A stretch of 64,000 nt of DNA from Flavicella sp963932955 (GCA_963932955.1 CAWVRK010000006.1:31595-95594); one strand, 5' to 3'; counted from the first letter of the stretch, positions 1-9,785 are shown. The notes: generated from the letters alone by a model not told the origin. Made by a program: numbers and translations.

Positions 1-1380
1 TAACAGGTTGAATTCTTCGTTTTCATAAACCACTTTTTTGTTCATACCGTAGGAATTCAAGGGCTTTCCTTTCAGACTAAAAACGGCTTGGGTGTTTACA
101 TTCCTAGACTTCGTGATGGACCCACTCGCTGAATCTCCCTCCGTGATAAAAAGGGTGGTGTCGAGTCGGTTGTCTTTTTTCAAATCTCCAAGGTGTACCC
201 GGCAATCTCTTAATTTTTTATTGTGAAGATTTGCTTTTTTGGCGCGTTCTCTAGCCAATTTCCGCACACCTGAAAGCTCTTTTCGTTCCCTTTCCGCTTG
301 GAGTATTTTTCGTTGTATTTGCTCAGCTGTATCTGGATTTTTATGAAGGTAATTGTCCAGGTTGGTTTTGATAAAGTCGTTGATGAACGTTCGAACCGTT
401 GGCAATCCTCCTCCCATATCTGTGGACCCCAATTTGGTTTTGGTTTGGCTCTCAAAGACGGGTTCCATCACTTTGATACTGATGGCGGAAACGATGGATT
501 TTCGGATGTCAGAAGCTTCAAAGGTTTTTCCGTAAAACTCACGAATGGTCTTAACGACAGCTTCGCGAAATGCCACTAGATGGGTTCCACCTTGAGTGGT
601 ATGCTGGCCATTGACAAAAGAGTGGTATTCCTCGCTGTACTGTGTCTTGCTGTGGGTCATCGCCAATTCAATATCGACTGATTTCAAGTGAATGATTGGG
701 TAAGACATGTCCTCTTCAGAGATGGTTTCTTCCAACAAATCTTTCAATCCATTTTCTGAAAAATATTTTTCACCGTTGAAAACGATTGTCAAGCCCGTGT
801 TCAAATACACGTAATTTTTGATCATTTTGACCACGTATTCACTTCGGAACTTGTAGTTGTTGAAAATATTGGAATCTGGTGTAAAGGAAACCCGAGTCCC
901 CCTGCGCTGACTAGAATCTTCAGGGGCTGTTTGTTCTTGTAAAACCCCTTTTTCAAAATCTGCAGCAACTGTTTTTCCGTCTCTAATGGACTGCACTCTG
1001 AAGGATGATGACAAAGCGTTGACTGCCTTGGTTCCAACGCCGTTTAGCCCCACAGATTTTTTAAAAGCTTTGGAATCGTATTTTCCTCCGGTATTCATTT
1101 TGGAAACCACATCCACTACTTTTCCCAAGGGAATCCCACGGCCGTAATCCCGAATCGTCACCGTTTGCTCTTTGATGGAAACTTCAATGGTCTTACCGGC
1201 ATTCATGACAAACTCATCGATGGAGTTGTCCAAAACCTCTTTGATTAGAATGTAAATTCCATCGTCTTGAGAAGTCCCATCTCCCAATTTTCCAATGTAC
1301 ATTCCAGGTCGCATCCTGATATGTTCTTTCCAATCCAGTGATCGGATATTGTCTTCTGTATAAGTAGTTTCTTGTGCCAT
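1..1380 (-). CDS. parE: DNA topoisomerase IV subunit B (5' part, cut by window edge)
   Basis: This is the ATPase subunit of a type IIA topoisomerase, which decatenates and relaxes DNA together with ParC. The 460 visible codons start at the ATG at 1380 and run off the left edge without a stop. The GHKL ATPase domain comes first, with IKEVLDNSIDE at about residue 45 and the GRGIP lid near residue 80. The transducer domain follows, and the start of the TOPRIM domain is seen as TEGDSASGS (EGD near residue 414). ParE is preferred over GyrB because the N-terminus (MAQETTYTEDNIRSLDWKEH) and the overall pattern match the Bacteroidota ParE type. The choice is by family memory, since the C-terminal part is missing. 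The gene is divergent from purB. Confidence 0.88.
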   Translation of the reverse strand, partial: MAQETTYTEDNIRSLDWKEHIRMRPGMYIGKLGDGTSQDDGIYILIKEVLDNSIDEFVMNAGKTIEVSIKEQTVTIRDYGRGIPLGKVVDVVSKMNTGGKYDSKAFKKSVGLNGVGTKAVNALSSSFRVQSIRDGKTVAADFEKGVLQEQTAPEDSSQRRGTRVSFTPDSNIFNNYKFRSEYVVKMIKNYVYLNTGLTIVFNGEKYFSENGLKDLLEETISEEDMSYPIIHLKSVDIELAMTHSKTQYSEEYHSFVNGQHTTQGGTHLVAFREAVVKTIREFYGKTFEASDIRKSIVSAISIKVMEPVFESQTKTKLGSTDMGGGLPTVRTFINDFIKTNLDNYLHKNPDTAEQIQRKILQAERERKELSGVRKLARERAKKANLHNKKLRDCRVHLGDLKKDNRLDTTLFITEGDSASGSITKSRNVNTQAVFSLKGKPLNSYGMNKKVVYENEEFNLL

Positions 1381-1407
1381 CTAATAATTTGAGTCCTTGA
1401 AGTGTTG

Positions 1408-1438
1408 CTAAAATACTATTTTAGATAGAATCTCAAAA
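1408..1438 (-). promoter_or_regulatory. Candidate parE promoter
   Basis: Read on the minus strand, a TTTTG element (1434-1438) is followed after 18 bp by TATTTTAG (1408-1415). This matches the Bacteroidota -33 TTTG and -7 TAnnTTTG layout except for one base in the -7 box. It lies 28 bp upstream of the parE start. Confidence 0.45.
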
Positions 1439-1607
1439 GGGGATACTAAATAATTTTCAACAACATTTGACTATCAAATTGTTGAAAAAAACTTGATAAA
1501 CATCAAATTGACAATTGAAAGCAGGGGCTTTTTTTAAATTCCTAAAAACAAAGCCATCAACTACTACTCTTGTCTCAACTTTCTCCATAGAGACGCTTTT
1601 ATTTCTT

Positions 1608-1625
1608 TAGATTTGTGTATTTTTG
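1608..1625 (+). promoter_or_regulatory. purB -7 promoter boxes (two in tandem)
   Basis: Two exact TAnnTTTG boxes occur in a row, TAGATTTG (1608-1615) and TATTTTTG (1618-1625). They lie 22-40 bp before the ATG at 1648. They also rule out the longer reading frame that begins with GTG at 1615, because that codon lies inside the promoter. Confidence 0.65.
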
Positions 1626-1647
1626 CACTTCATTTCAATTCAAAACA

Positions 1648-2991
1648 ATGTCATTATCAAGTTTGAATGCCATCTCACCAATTGATGGAAGATACCGAGG
1701 AAAAGTTGAATCGTTGGCTGCCTACTATTCGGAAGCAGCTTTGATCAAATACCGCGTAAAGGTAGAAATCGAATACTTTATTGCGCTCTGCGAAATCCCT
1801 TTGCCTCAATTGGCGGATTTTGACACTACTTTGTTTCCGACTCTTAGAGAGATCTACCACTCGTTTTCAGATACAGATGCCACAAAAATAAAAGAGATTG
1901 AAAGTGTCACCAACCACGATGTCAAAGCAGTAGAATACTTTATCAAAGAGAAATTTGACGCTTTGAACTTGAATGCCTACAAAGAATTCATTCATTTTGG
2001 CTTGACCTCTCAAGACATCAACAATACCGCCATCCCGCTCTCGATCAAAGACTCTTTGGAAGAAGTGTACTACCCAAATCTAGACCAGCTTACAGCGAGG
2101 TTGGCAGACCTCTCTGAAGAATGGGAAGGCGTTCCTATGTTGGCTCGTACCCATGGACAACCTGCCTCTCCTACACGCTTGGGAAAAGAATTGTTTGTTT
2201 TTGTAGAACGGATCAACCAACAAGTACAGCATTTACAAAACACCCCACATGCAGCCAAATTTGGTGGCGCTACAGGAAATTACAACGCACACAAAGTTGC
2301 ATATCCCAACATTGATTGGAAAGCTTTTGGAACACATTTTGTTGAAAACATCCTCGAATTGCACCATTCCTTCCCAACCACTCAAATCGAACACTACGAT
2401 CATTTGGCAGGGATTTTTGACGCTTTGAAACGCATCAACACCATCATTGTCGATTTGGACAGAGACATCTGGACCTATATTTCAAGCAATTACTTCAAAC
2501 AAAAAATAAAAGCGGGAGAAGTGGGTTCTTCTGCCATGCCGCACAAAGTCAACCCGATTGATTTTGAAAACTCTGAAGGAAACATGGGCCTCGCCAACGC
2601 ATTGTTTGAGCATTTGGCAGCAAAACTTCCCTTGTCTCGTTTGCAACGGGATTTGACAGATTCTACTGTACTGCGCAATGTCGGTGTGCCGATTGCACAC
2701 ACCTTGATCGGATTTGCATCCACCCTCAAAGGATTGAACAAATTGCTGCTCAACAAAGAAGCCTTTGAAAACGACTTGGAAAACAACTGGGCAGTAGTTG
2801 CAGAAGCCATTCAAACCATTTTGAGAAGAGAGGCCTACCCAAACCCTTACGAAGCCCTCAAAGGACTGACAAGAACCAACGAGAAAATCAACCAGAAGTC
2901 TATTGCAAACTTTATTGACACCTTAGAAGTAGCAGCTGCTATCAAAACAGAACTCAAAGCAATCACTCCGAGCAATTACACGGGAATTTAA
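1648..2991 (+). CDS. purB: Adenylosuccinate lyase
   Basis: Cytoplasmic enzyme of the fumarase/aspartase superfamily. It releases fumarate from SAICAR and from adenylosuccinate, so it serves both IMP synthesis and the IMP-to-AMP step. The 447-residue protein starts at ATG 1648 (MSLSSLNAISPIDGRY). The superfamily signature GSSAMPHKVNP is at about residues 291-301, and TSQDINNTA and ARTHGQPA lie upstream of it as expected. The length is normal. An in-frame GTG at 1615 would add 11 residues but overlaps the promoter boxes. Other purine genes in the window (purL, guaB) are not linked to it. Confidence 0.95.
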   Translation: MSLSSLNAISPIDGRYRGKVESLAAYYSEAALIKYRVKVEIEYFIALCEIPLPQLADFDTTLFPTLREIYHSFSDTDATKIKEIESVTNHDVKAVEYFIKEKFDALNLNAYKEFIHFGLTSQDINNTAIPLSIKDSLEEVYYPNLDQLTARLADLSEEWEGVPMLARTHGQPASPTRLGKELFVFVERINQQVQHLQNTPHAAKFGGATGNYNAHKVAYPNIDWKAFGTHFVENILELHHSFPTTQIEHYDHLAGIFDALKRINTIIVDLDRDIWTYISSNYFKQKIKAGEVGSSAMPHKVNPIDFENSEGNMGLANALFEHLAAKLPLSRLQRDLTDSTVLRNVGVPIAHTLIGFASTLKGLNKLLLNKEAFENDLENNWAVVAEAIQTILRREAYPNPYEALKGLTRTNEKINQKSIANFIDTLEVAAAIKTELKAITPSNYTGI

Positions 2992-3136
2992 GACGCATCA
3001 CCATATATGGATGTTGGTATTGACGGATTCAAAATTTTGAAAGGAAAAGTGTTTTGCAAAACCCTCCTTTTTTGACTGTGATTTTTTGTTTGCTCAAACA
3101 AAACTCTTTACTCAGTTTTTGCTTATTTTTACCCAC

Positions 3137-3541
3137 ATGACCAAAAAAGCTTTGTTTGTATGTTTGGGTATCGGAAGCCTGTTTTTTTTATCCTGTAAAA
3201 AAAACCCTGTTTCCAAAGATGCTTTTCAGTTTCGGAAAGGAACTTTTGAAATTCCGGAAGGAAATGGCTATTCCAAATCAATTCTTATCAGAAAGGACAG
3301 TCTGCAGATAGAAATCTATGAAGACCGCACAGACACACTTCAAATCGAATGGCAAAACAACTTCAAGTACACCTTGAAAATGTTGCACCCCAAAACCACC
3401 TTGGACAAAAGTAGCATTCATGTAAAAATCACCAACATCGAAAAAAACCGCTACGATTTTGTCGCTAAAATTGGCTACTCCAATTTTGAACAAAAAGGAA
3501 CCGTTTACAAACGCTCAAACAAAGAGCTTCTTAAAGAATAA
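3137..3541 (+). CDS. Small conserved lipoprotein upstream of terC
   Basis: A 134-residue protein starting at ATG 3137. It has a lipoprotein signal peptide (MTKKALFVCLGIGSLFFLSC, with the lipobox cysteine at residue 20). The mature part begins with a FRKGTFE-like motif and is rich in lysine and beta-prone segments. I recall relatives of this family in flavobacterial genomes carrying the misleading label 'DNA topoisomerase IV', but nothing in the sequence resembles a topoisomerase. Only 3 bp separate it from terC, so the two are very probably co-transcribed. The function is unknown; it is likely anchored in the inner leaflet of the outer membrane or in the periplasmic face of the envelope. Confidence 0.75.
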   Translation: MTKKALFVCLGIGSLFFLSCKKNPVSKDAFQFRKGTFEIPEGNGYSKSILIRKDSLQIEIYEDRTDTLQIEWQNNFKYTLKMLHPKTTLDKSSIHVKITNIEKNRYDFVAKIGYSNFEQKGTVYKRSNKELLKE

Positions 3542-3544
3542 ACC

Positions 3545-4315
3545 ATGGAAATTTTTGCTCAAACAGACACTTTGGTAGCATTGCTCACCCTGACTTTTCT
3601 AGAAATTGTCCTGGGAATTGACAACATCATTTTTATTTCTATTGCCACCTCAAAACTCCCTCAAAACCAACAGAAAAAAGCCAGTCAATTAGGCCTTTTA
3701 CTCGCCATGGTGTTTCGCATTTTCTTGTTAATGGGGATTTCTTATTTGATTTCGATGAATGCAATTCTATTGCACATCAACAACGGCTGGATCTCAACAG
3801 ACATCACAGGGCAAAGCATCATCCTTTTTGGTGGTGGTTTGTTTTTACTCTACAAGAGTACTCGTGAAATCCATCACAAAGTTGAAGGAAGTGCAGAAGA
3901 TTCCGCTAAAAAACCAAAAACAACTGCTTCTTTTTCCAAAATAATTTTACAAATTGTAATGATTGACATCGTATTTTCCTTTGATTCGGTTTTGACTGCT
4001 GTCGGAATGACCAATGGCATTGACGGCGCCTTGGTAATCATGATCACTGCAGTCATCGTTTCCATGATCATCATGATGGTATTTGCCGCACCGGTAGGAA
4101 AATTTGTCAACACCCACCCAACAATTCAAATGTTGGCACTTTCGTTCTTAATCCTCATCGGGTTTATGTTGATCACCGAAGCCGCTCACCTAGCACACAC
4201 CAAAATATTCGAGCAACAGATTGGAGCCATCCCAAAAGGGTATTTGTATTTTGCAATTGCATTTTCGTTGGGCGTAGAAGCACTGAATATGAAAATCAGA
4301 AAACCAAAATCCTAA
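3545..4315 (+). CDS. TerC family integral membrane protein
   Basis: A 256-residue polytopic protein with about seven hydrophobic segments. The TerC hallmark is at the N-terminus, FLEIVLGIDNIIFISI, with the acidic residues in the membrane (E about 20, D about 26). A second copy, DIVFSFDSVLTAVGM, is at about residues 140-155. TerC/Alx-type proteins are implicated in tellurite resistance and, in better-studied cases, in manganese export or metal loading of secreted proteins. Which of these applies here cannot be read from the sequence. It directly follows the small lipoprotein gene, with 3 bp between them. Confidence 0.9.
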   Translation: MEIFAQTDTLVALLTLTFLEIVLGIDNIIFISIATSKLPQNQQKKASQLGLLLAMVFRIFLLMGISYLISMNAILLHINNGWISTDITGQSIILFGGGLFLLYKSTREIHHKVEGSAEDSAKKPKTTASFSKIILQIVMIDIVFSFDSVLTAVGMTNGIDGALVIMITAVIVSMIIMMVFAAPVGKFVNTHPTIQMLALSFLILIGFMLITEAAHLAHTKIFEQQIGAIPKGYLYFAIAFSLGVEALNMKIRKPKS

Positions 4316-4349
4316 AGACATTCAAACGCACTGTGTTTTTAATTTTAAA

Positions 4350-5627
4350 ATGACTTCACACACAAAAAAATCAACACGACTGACCTTTATCGACTCCTTG
4401 AGGTCGATTGCCATTTTGTTGATGTTGGAAGGTCATTTTATCACCCACAGTCTTTTGCCAGCGTACCGAGATGACAACAATCCAATCTACACGTTATGGA
4501 AATTTTCTAGAGGCCTCACAGCCCCTGTATTTTTCACCATCTCTGGTTTGATTTTTACCTATTTGTTGCTCAAAGACAAAAACAAAGGCTTTCAAAACAA
4601 GCGTTTGAAAAAAGGTGTCAAAAGAGGGGCCCTTCTTGTATTACTTGGCTATTTGTTACAACTAAAACTGTACAAGGTCTTTTTTTCAGGAATTCCCTTG
4701 TTTACAGATTTGTTTGCAATTTTTCATGTGTTGCAATGCATCGGAAGTTCTTTAATCCTCATCGTTTGCATCTACTTGTTCAAAACATACTTTCTAAAAA
4801 TCCCATTGGAAATTCTTTTATTTGTGTTGGGACTCGCTCTGTTTTTAGGCACACCTACCCTGCTAAATCTAGAATATACAGCCGTTCCTAAATTTGTAGA
4901 AAACATTTTGATCAGCAGTAGAGACCTCAGCCGAAACAGGTCTGTTTTTCCATTGTTTCCTTGGGCTGGATTTGTTTGTATGGGTGGTTTTTTAGGCAGT
5001 GTTATTCATAGGTATGAAAAGCAAATCAGCCATCTACTCTTTGCATTAATCTTGGCCGCTACCGGGGCAATTTTGATTTCATTCAATTACAATCTCATGG
5101 TTTTTTTACAACCGTTTACCACATTGATCGGATTGGAAGCCGTTCAATACGTCTATGAAATGAACCGAGTAGGCCAAGTGTTTTTGGTCATCTCAACGGT
5201 GCTGCTTCTCGAGACAAGCCTAAAAAAAATACACAGATCAATATCCTTTTCTCTTCCTAAAAATACTGGTTTGTTTGCTTCCATAGGCTGCTGGGTCTTG
5301 CTATTACTCCTTTGGAAACAACCGATACCTATTGCCTATCGCTACCTGTTGTTCTTTGTTCCCCTCGCCTTGCTCCTCGCAAAAGGAGTGGGATGGAATG
5401 CCCAGTTGTTTTATGCCATAGGACAAAACACCTTGTTTGTCTATGTCTTACATGTGGTGCTCCTCTACGAAGGTTTTTTAGGGCTTCCCTTCGGAAAATG
5501 GATCCAAGCAAAACTGACTCCTTTTTACGCACTTTTTGGAATGCTACTCTTTCTGTGTTTGTTTGCCCTTCTGACCAAACAGTTTTATTTGACAAAAAAA
5601 ACAGTCGCCCTTCCAAAAAACAAGTAA
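4350..5627 (+). CDS. HGSNAT/DUF1624-like membrane acyltransferase family protein
   Basis: A 425-residue polytopic membrane protein with about ten to eleven hydrophobic segments. The N-terminal motif RLTFIDSLRSIAILLMLEGH, followed by SRGLTAPVFFTISGLIFTYLL, matches the heparan-alpha-glucosaminide N-acetyltransferase catalytic domain family (DUF1624/YeiB-like). In that family the first-helix histidine (here GHFI) is thought to take part in acyl transfer. The substrate is unknown; bacterial members probably modify envelope glycans. The gene lies 34 bp after terC and could be read with it or from its own AT-rich upstream region. Confidence 0.75.
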   Translation: MTSHTKKSTRLTFIDSLRSIAILLMLEGHFITHSLLPAYRDDNNPIYTLWKFSRGLTAPVFFTISGLIFTYLLLKDKNKGFQNKRLKKGVKRGALLVLLGYLLQLKLYKVFFSGIPLFTDLFAIFHVLQCIGSSLILIVCIYLFKTYFLKIPLEILLFVLGLALFLGTPTLLNLEYTAVPKFVENILISSRDLSRNRSVFPLFPWAGFVCMGGFLGSVIHRYEKQISHLLFALILAATGAILISFNYNLMVFLQPFTTLIGLEAVQYVYEMNRVGQVFLVISTVLLLETSLKKIHRSISFSLPKNTGLFASIGCWVLLLLLWKQPIPIAYRYLLFFVPLALLLAKGVGWNAQLFYAIGQNTLFVYVLHVVLLYEGFLGLPFGKWIQAKLTPFYALFGMLLFLCLFALLTKQFYLTKKTVALPKNK

Positions 5628-5744
5628 AAACACCTCGGCTCCTGTAAAATAAAGCACCCAAACCTCAGTTGCAATCCCCTTTCCCTTGAAAAGACAAAAG
5701 CCCTCATAAGTAGAATAAAACAACTGTTCTTCAACTATTTTTAT

Positions 5745-5752
5745 TAATTTTG
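5745..5752 (+). promoter_or_regulatory. purL -7 promoter box
   Basis: TAATTTTG followed by C matches TAnnTTTG exactly and lies 47 bp before the purL ATG. I see no convincing -33 TTTG at the usual spacing. Confidence 0.55.
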
Positions 5753-5799
5753 CGTTTTCGATTTAACAACCCATACTCAACCGTTCAAAAAACATATAG

Positions 5800-8700
5800 A
5801 TGCTTCTATTTTTTCAAAAAAACGCAACCGTTTTTGCAGTCGAATCCAAAGAAATTTCATCAGAAAACATTCAAAAACTCCTTTGGCTGTTTGGGAATGC
5901 AGCACAAATTGAAGAAACTTCGCTCGAAGGATTTTTTATTGGACCTCGCAAAGAAATGATTACTCCATGGAGCACCAACGCAGTTGAAATCACTCAAAAC
6001 ATGAGTATTAATGGGATTTCAAGAATTGAAGAATTCACAAAAGTAGACAGCAAAGACACTGCATTCGACCCCATGTTGCAAGTGCTTTATACAGGATTGG
6101 ATCAAAAAATATTTACGATCAACGCTCAACCAAAAGCTGTTTTAGAAATTGAAGACATTGCTTTTTTCAACCGGCAAGAAGGACTCTCTTTAAGCGACGA
6201 AGAAGTCGCCTACTTGGAAGGCATGTCCACTAAAATCGATCGAAAACTGACAGACGCGGAAGTATTTGGTTTTTCACAAATCAACTCAGAACACTGCCGC
6301 CATAAAATATTTAACGGAACTTTTGTCATCAATGGAGAAGAAAAAGAAAACTCCTTGTTTAAAATGATCCGAAAGACCTCAGAAACCCATCCCAACGGGA
6401 TTGTTTCTGCCTACAAAGACAATGTGGCTTTTGTCAAAGGTCCCAAAGTAACCCAGTTTGCCCCAAAATCAGCAGACAAACCCGATTACTACGAAAACAA
6501 AGATTTCAATTCCGTCATTTCTCTCAAAGCAGAAACCCACAACTTTCCGACGACTGTTGAACCTTTCAACGGGGCTGCCACTGGTTCGGGAGGAGAAATC
6601 AGAGACCGTTTGGCAGGAGGGAAAGGTTCTTTGCCTTTGGCAGGAACAGCCGTCTACATGACCTCATACTCCCGCCTTTCAAAAAACAGGCCATGGGAAA
6701 CCATGGACGAACGCGATTGGTTGTACCAAACACCGATGGACATACTCGTCAAAGCTTCCAACGGAGCTTCCGATTTTGGAAACAAATTTGGGCAACCCTT
6801 GATCTCAGGTTCTTTATTGACCTTTGAACACGACGAAAGTACCGAAAACTTGACAAGCTCAGAAGCGCGAAAATTAGGCTTTGACAAAGTGATCATGCAA
6901 GCCGGAGGGATTGGTTACGGAAAAGCAGAACAAGCTATAAAAGATTGTCCCCAAGAGGGCGACAAAATTGTCATTCTCGGTGGAGACAACTACCGAATTG
7001 GAATGGGGGGTGCTGCCGTTTCTTCTGCAGACACCGGAGGCATGGACAGTCAAATAGAACTGAATGCCGTGCAACGCTCCAATCCAGAAATGCAAAAACG
7101 TGCTGCCAACGCCATACGTGGAATGGTAGAAAGTGAACTCAACCCTATTGTCTCCATTCACGACCATGGTGCTGGTGGACATTTGAACTGCCTGTCCGAA
7201 TTGGTAGAAGATACCGGAGGAAACATCGACTTGGATAAGTTGCCAGTCGGAGATCCTACCCTATCCGCAAAAGAAATTATTGGAAACGAATCTCAAGAAC
7301 GAATGGGATTGGTCATTCATGAAAAAGATGTGGCCTATTTGAAACGAGTCGCTGACAGAGAACGCTCCCCAATGTATTCAGTAGGAGAAGTAACTTCTGA
7401 TGACCAATTCACCTTTCAATCTCGTACAACTGGCGAAAAGCCGATGGACTTAGCGATGAACGACATGTTTGGAAGCTCTCCAAAAACAGTTTTGACAGAC
7501 AAAACAGTTGTCAGAAACTACAAAGCATTGAACTACACACAGGAATTGGTACACGAATATTTGGAAAATGTCTTGCAATTAGAAGCGGTGGCATGCAAAG
7601 ATTGGTTGACCAACAAAGTAGACCGCTGTGTCGGTGGTAAAGTAGCCAAACAACAATGTGCAGGCCCTTTGCAATTGCCTTTGAACGACGTTGCTGTCAT
7701 GGCCTTGGACTTCAATGGAAAAGAAGGCGTCGCTACCAGCATTGGGCATGCGCCCGTTGCGAGTTTAATCGACGAAGCCGCAGGTTCTCGCAATGCCATT
7801 GCAGAATCTTTGACCAACCTGGTATGGGCTCCTTTGGAAAACCAACTGGAATCTGTATCCCTTTCTGCAAACTGGATGTGGCCTTGTAAAAACAAAGGAG
7901 AAGATGCGCGCTTGTACAATGCTGTCGAAGCAGTATCCAACTTTGCCATCGATTTGGGCATCAACATCCCTACGGGAAAAGACTCCCTTTCGATGAAGCA
8001 AAAATACCCAAACGAAGACGTGATTGCTCCGGGTACCGTGATCATATCAGCAGCAGGGCATTGCAGCGACATCAGTAAAGTGGTGGAGCCTGTATTTCAG
8101 AAAAATGCACACAACAAAATCTACCACATTGATTTTTCCAACGATGCCTTCCAACTTGGAGGTTCCTCATTTGCTCAAGCGACTTCAGGAATTGGAAACG
8201 AGAGTCCAGACATCAAAGATGTGGTAAAGTTTAAAAAGGCTTTCAACACCTTGCAACAGTTGATTCAAGAAGGACGCATTTTAGCAGGACATGACATCTC
8301 CGCAGGGGGAATGATCACCACTATTTTGGAAATGTGTTTTGCTCAAAAAAATATGGGAGCACAAATAGACATCACTGCGCTGAATGAAAAAGACAGCATC
8401 AAAGCCTTGTTTGCAGAAAACAGCGGGGTCATCATCCAATCGGCAGATGCAGAAATTGAAGAAATTTTAAAGGCCAATGGTGTCGCCTTTACAGCAATCG
8501 GAAAGGCCGTTCGCAGCAACGAAGTGACGCTTCAAAATGGAGGACAGACCGAAGTGTTTAATGTAGACTACCTTCGTGATATTTGGTTTGGCACATCTTT
8601 CTTGTTGGACGACAAACAAACCGCTAACGGCTTGGCAACCACTCGATTTAACAATTACAAAGACCAAGCACTTGATTTTGTATTCCCGACAAATTTCACA

Positions 8701-9477
8701 GGAAAACTTCCACAAATAGACCCGTCCAAACCAAGACCAAAAGCCGCCATCCTTCGCGAAAAAGGATCCAACTCCGAAAGAGAAATGGCCAATGCGATGT
8801 ACTTGGCAGGTTTTGACGTAAAAGACGTGCACATGACCGATCTGATCTCGGGACGTGAAAACTTGGAAGACATTCAATTCATCGGTGCTGTTGGTGGTTT
8901 TTCCAACTCCGATGTCCTCGGTTCTGCCAAAGGATGGGCAGGGGCCTTTTTGTACAATGAAAAAGCAAAAACAGCCCTAGAGAATTTCTTTAAAAGAGAA
9001 GACACCTTGTCTTTGGGAATTTGCAACGGATGTCAATTATTTGTTGAATTGGGCTTGCTCTATCCGAAACATGAAGCAATGCCAAAAATGGTTCACAACG
9101 AATCTCACAAACATGAAAGCAGCTTTACCTCTGTAAAAATTCAAGAAAACAATTCCATCATGCTGCAATCCTTGGTCGGAAACACACTGGGGGTTTGGAT
9201 TTCACATGGAGAAGGAAAATTCCAATTGCCCTACGAAGAAGACCAATACCAAATTGTCGGTACATACGGTTACGAAGGCTACCCAGCCAATCCAAACGGA
9301 TCGGATTACAACACTGCCATGATGGCTTCCAAAGACGGACGTCATCTGGTAATGATGCCACATATCGAGCGTTCTATTTTCCAATGGAATTGGGCAAACT
9401 ACCCAACAGGCAGAAAAGACGAAGTTTCCCCTTGGCTGGAAGCTTTTGTAAATGCCAAAGAGTGGTTGACAAAATAA
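5800..9477 (+). CDS. purL: Phosphoribosylformylglycinamidine synthase (large single-chain type)
   Basis: Converts FGAR to FGAM using ATP and glutamine in de novo purine synthesis. The 1225-residue length is that of the fused enzyme, which carries synthetase and glutaminase in one chain as in proteobacteria, so separate PurQ and PurS are not needed. Seen in order: an N-terminal PurS-like part, the linker, the first AIRS-type half with HNFPTTVEPFNGAATGSGGE at about residues 246-265, the second AIRS-type half, and a C-terminal class I glutaminase. The glutaminase nucleophile is in LGICNGCQ (about residue 1074) and its His/Glu in MPHIERS (about residue 1186). A strong terminator follows, so it is probably monocistronic. 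Confidence 0.96.
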   Translation: MLLFFQKNATVFAVESKEISSENIQKLLWLFGNAAQIEETSLEGFFIGPRKEMITPWSTNAVEITQNMSINGISRIEEFTKVDSKDTAFDPMLQVLYTGLDQKIFTINAQPKAVLEIEDIAFFNRQEGLSLSDEEVAYLEGMSTKIDRKLTDAEVFGFSQINSEHCRHKIFNGTFVINGEEKENSLFKMIRKTSETHPNGIVSAYKDNVAFVKGPKVTQFAPKSADKPDYYENKDFNSVISLKAETHNFPTTVEPFNGAATGSGGEIRDRLAGGKGSLPLAGTAVYMTSYSRLSKNRPWETMDERDWLYQTPMDILVKASNGASDFGNKFGQPLISGSLLTFEHDESTENLTSSEARKLGFDKVIMQAGGIGYGKAEQAIKDCPQEGDKIVILGGDNYRIGMGGAAVSSADTGGMDSQIELNAVQRSNPEMQKRAANAIRGMVESELNPIVSIHDHGAGGHLNCLSELVEDTGGNIDLDKLPVGDPTLSAKEIIGNESQERMGLVIHEKDVAYLKRVADRERSPMYSVGEVTSDDQFTFQSRTTGEKPMDLAMNDMFGSSPKTVLTDKTVVRNYKALNYTQELVHEYLENVLQLEAVACKDWLTNKVDRCVGGKVAKQQCAGPLQLPLNDVAVMALDFNGKEGVATSIGHAPVASLIDEAAGSRNAIAESLTNLVWAPLENQLESVSLSANWMWPCKNKGEDARLYNAVEAVSNFAIDLGINIPTGKDSLSMKQKYPNEDVIAPGTVIISAAGHCSDISKVVEPVFQKNAHNKIYHIDFSNDAFQLGGSSFAQATSGIGNESPDIKDVVKFKKAFNTLQQLIQEGRILAGHDISAGGMITTILEMCFAQKNMGAQIDITALNEKDSIKALFAENSGVIIQSADAEIEEILKANGVAFTAIGKAVRSNEVTLQNGGQTEVFNVDYLRDIWFGTSFLLDDKQTANGLATTRFNNYKDQALDFVFPTNFTGKLPQIDPSKPRPKAAILREKGSNSEREMANAMYLAGFDVKDVHMTDLISGRENLEDIQFIGAVGGFSNSDVLGSAKGWAGAFLYNEKAKTALENFFKREDTLSLGICNGCQLFVELGLLYPKHEAMPKMVHNESHKHESSFTSVKIQENNSIMLQSLVGNTLGVWISHGEGKFQLPYEEDQYQIVGTYGYEGYPANPNGSDYNTAMMASKDGRHLVMMPHIERSIFQWNWANYPTGRKDEVSPWLEAFVNAKEWLTK

Positions 9478-9495
9478 ATACAAGCCTTCAAATCA

Positions 9496-9527
9496 ATGCC
9501 CGTTTTTAAAAAACGGGCATTTTTTTT
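9496..9527 (+). terminator. Rho-independent terminator of purL
   Basis: A near-perfect stem pairs ATGCCCGTTTTT with AAAAACGGGCAT and is followed by a run of eight T. It lies 19 bp after the purL stop codon. Confidence 0.9.
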
Positions 9528-9580
9528 GTAATTTAAAAACGGTTGCAACTGGTAAGTTGTTTACATCTAAAAAAGCGGTT

Positions 9581-9740
9581 ATGGATTCAACACTACAAAA
9601 AAAACACAGAAAACGCATGTGCCTGGGGATTCAACAACCCAATGGAAGAAAACTACCACGACACGGAATGGGGAGTACCAATACACGACAACCGTTTGTT
9701 ATTTGAGGCACTTTTATTAGGTGTTCCAAAAAAAATATTG
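9581..9740 (+). pseudogene. Remnant of a 3-methyladenine DNA glycosylase I (tag) gene, 5' end only
   Basis: The frame read through this stretch contains CAWGFNNPMEENYHDTEWGV followed by PIHDNRLLFEALLL. This is the N-terminal Tag pattern (CxW, P, YHDxEWGVP, D, LFExLLLE) for about 35 residues and then stops resembling Tag. The natural start would be ATG 9581. It is out of frame by one base, and dropping one A from the run of eight A at 9597-9604 restores MDSTLQKNTENACAW and so on. The remnant therefore has a homopolymer frameshift and has lost roughly 80% of the family's length. The remnant frame continues open into the Nudix gene, so annotation software may report a fused protein starting at TTG 9543. 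Confidence 0.7.
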
Positions 9741-9785
9741 GATGGAAAACAATACTTTTACAGAATCCCCATTTGCCCCCTAAGT

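Noticed and set aside
1615..1647. GTG start adding 11 residues to PurB
   Set aside because: The codon lies inside tandem -7 boxes, and family members begin at the ATG at 1648.
7533..8072. 179-codon open frame antisense to purL
   Set aside because: It lies wholly within the well-conserved purL gene, on the other strand, with no promoter of its own or recognisable domain.
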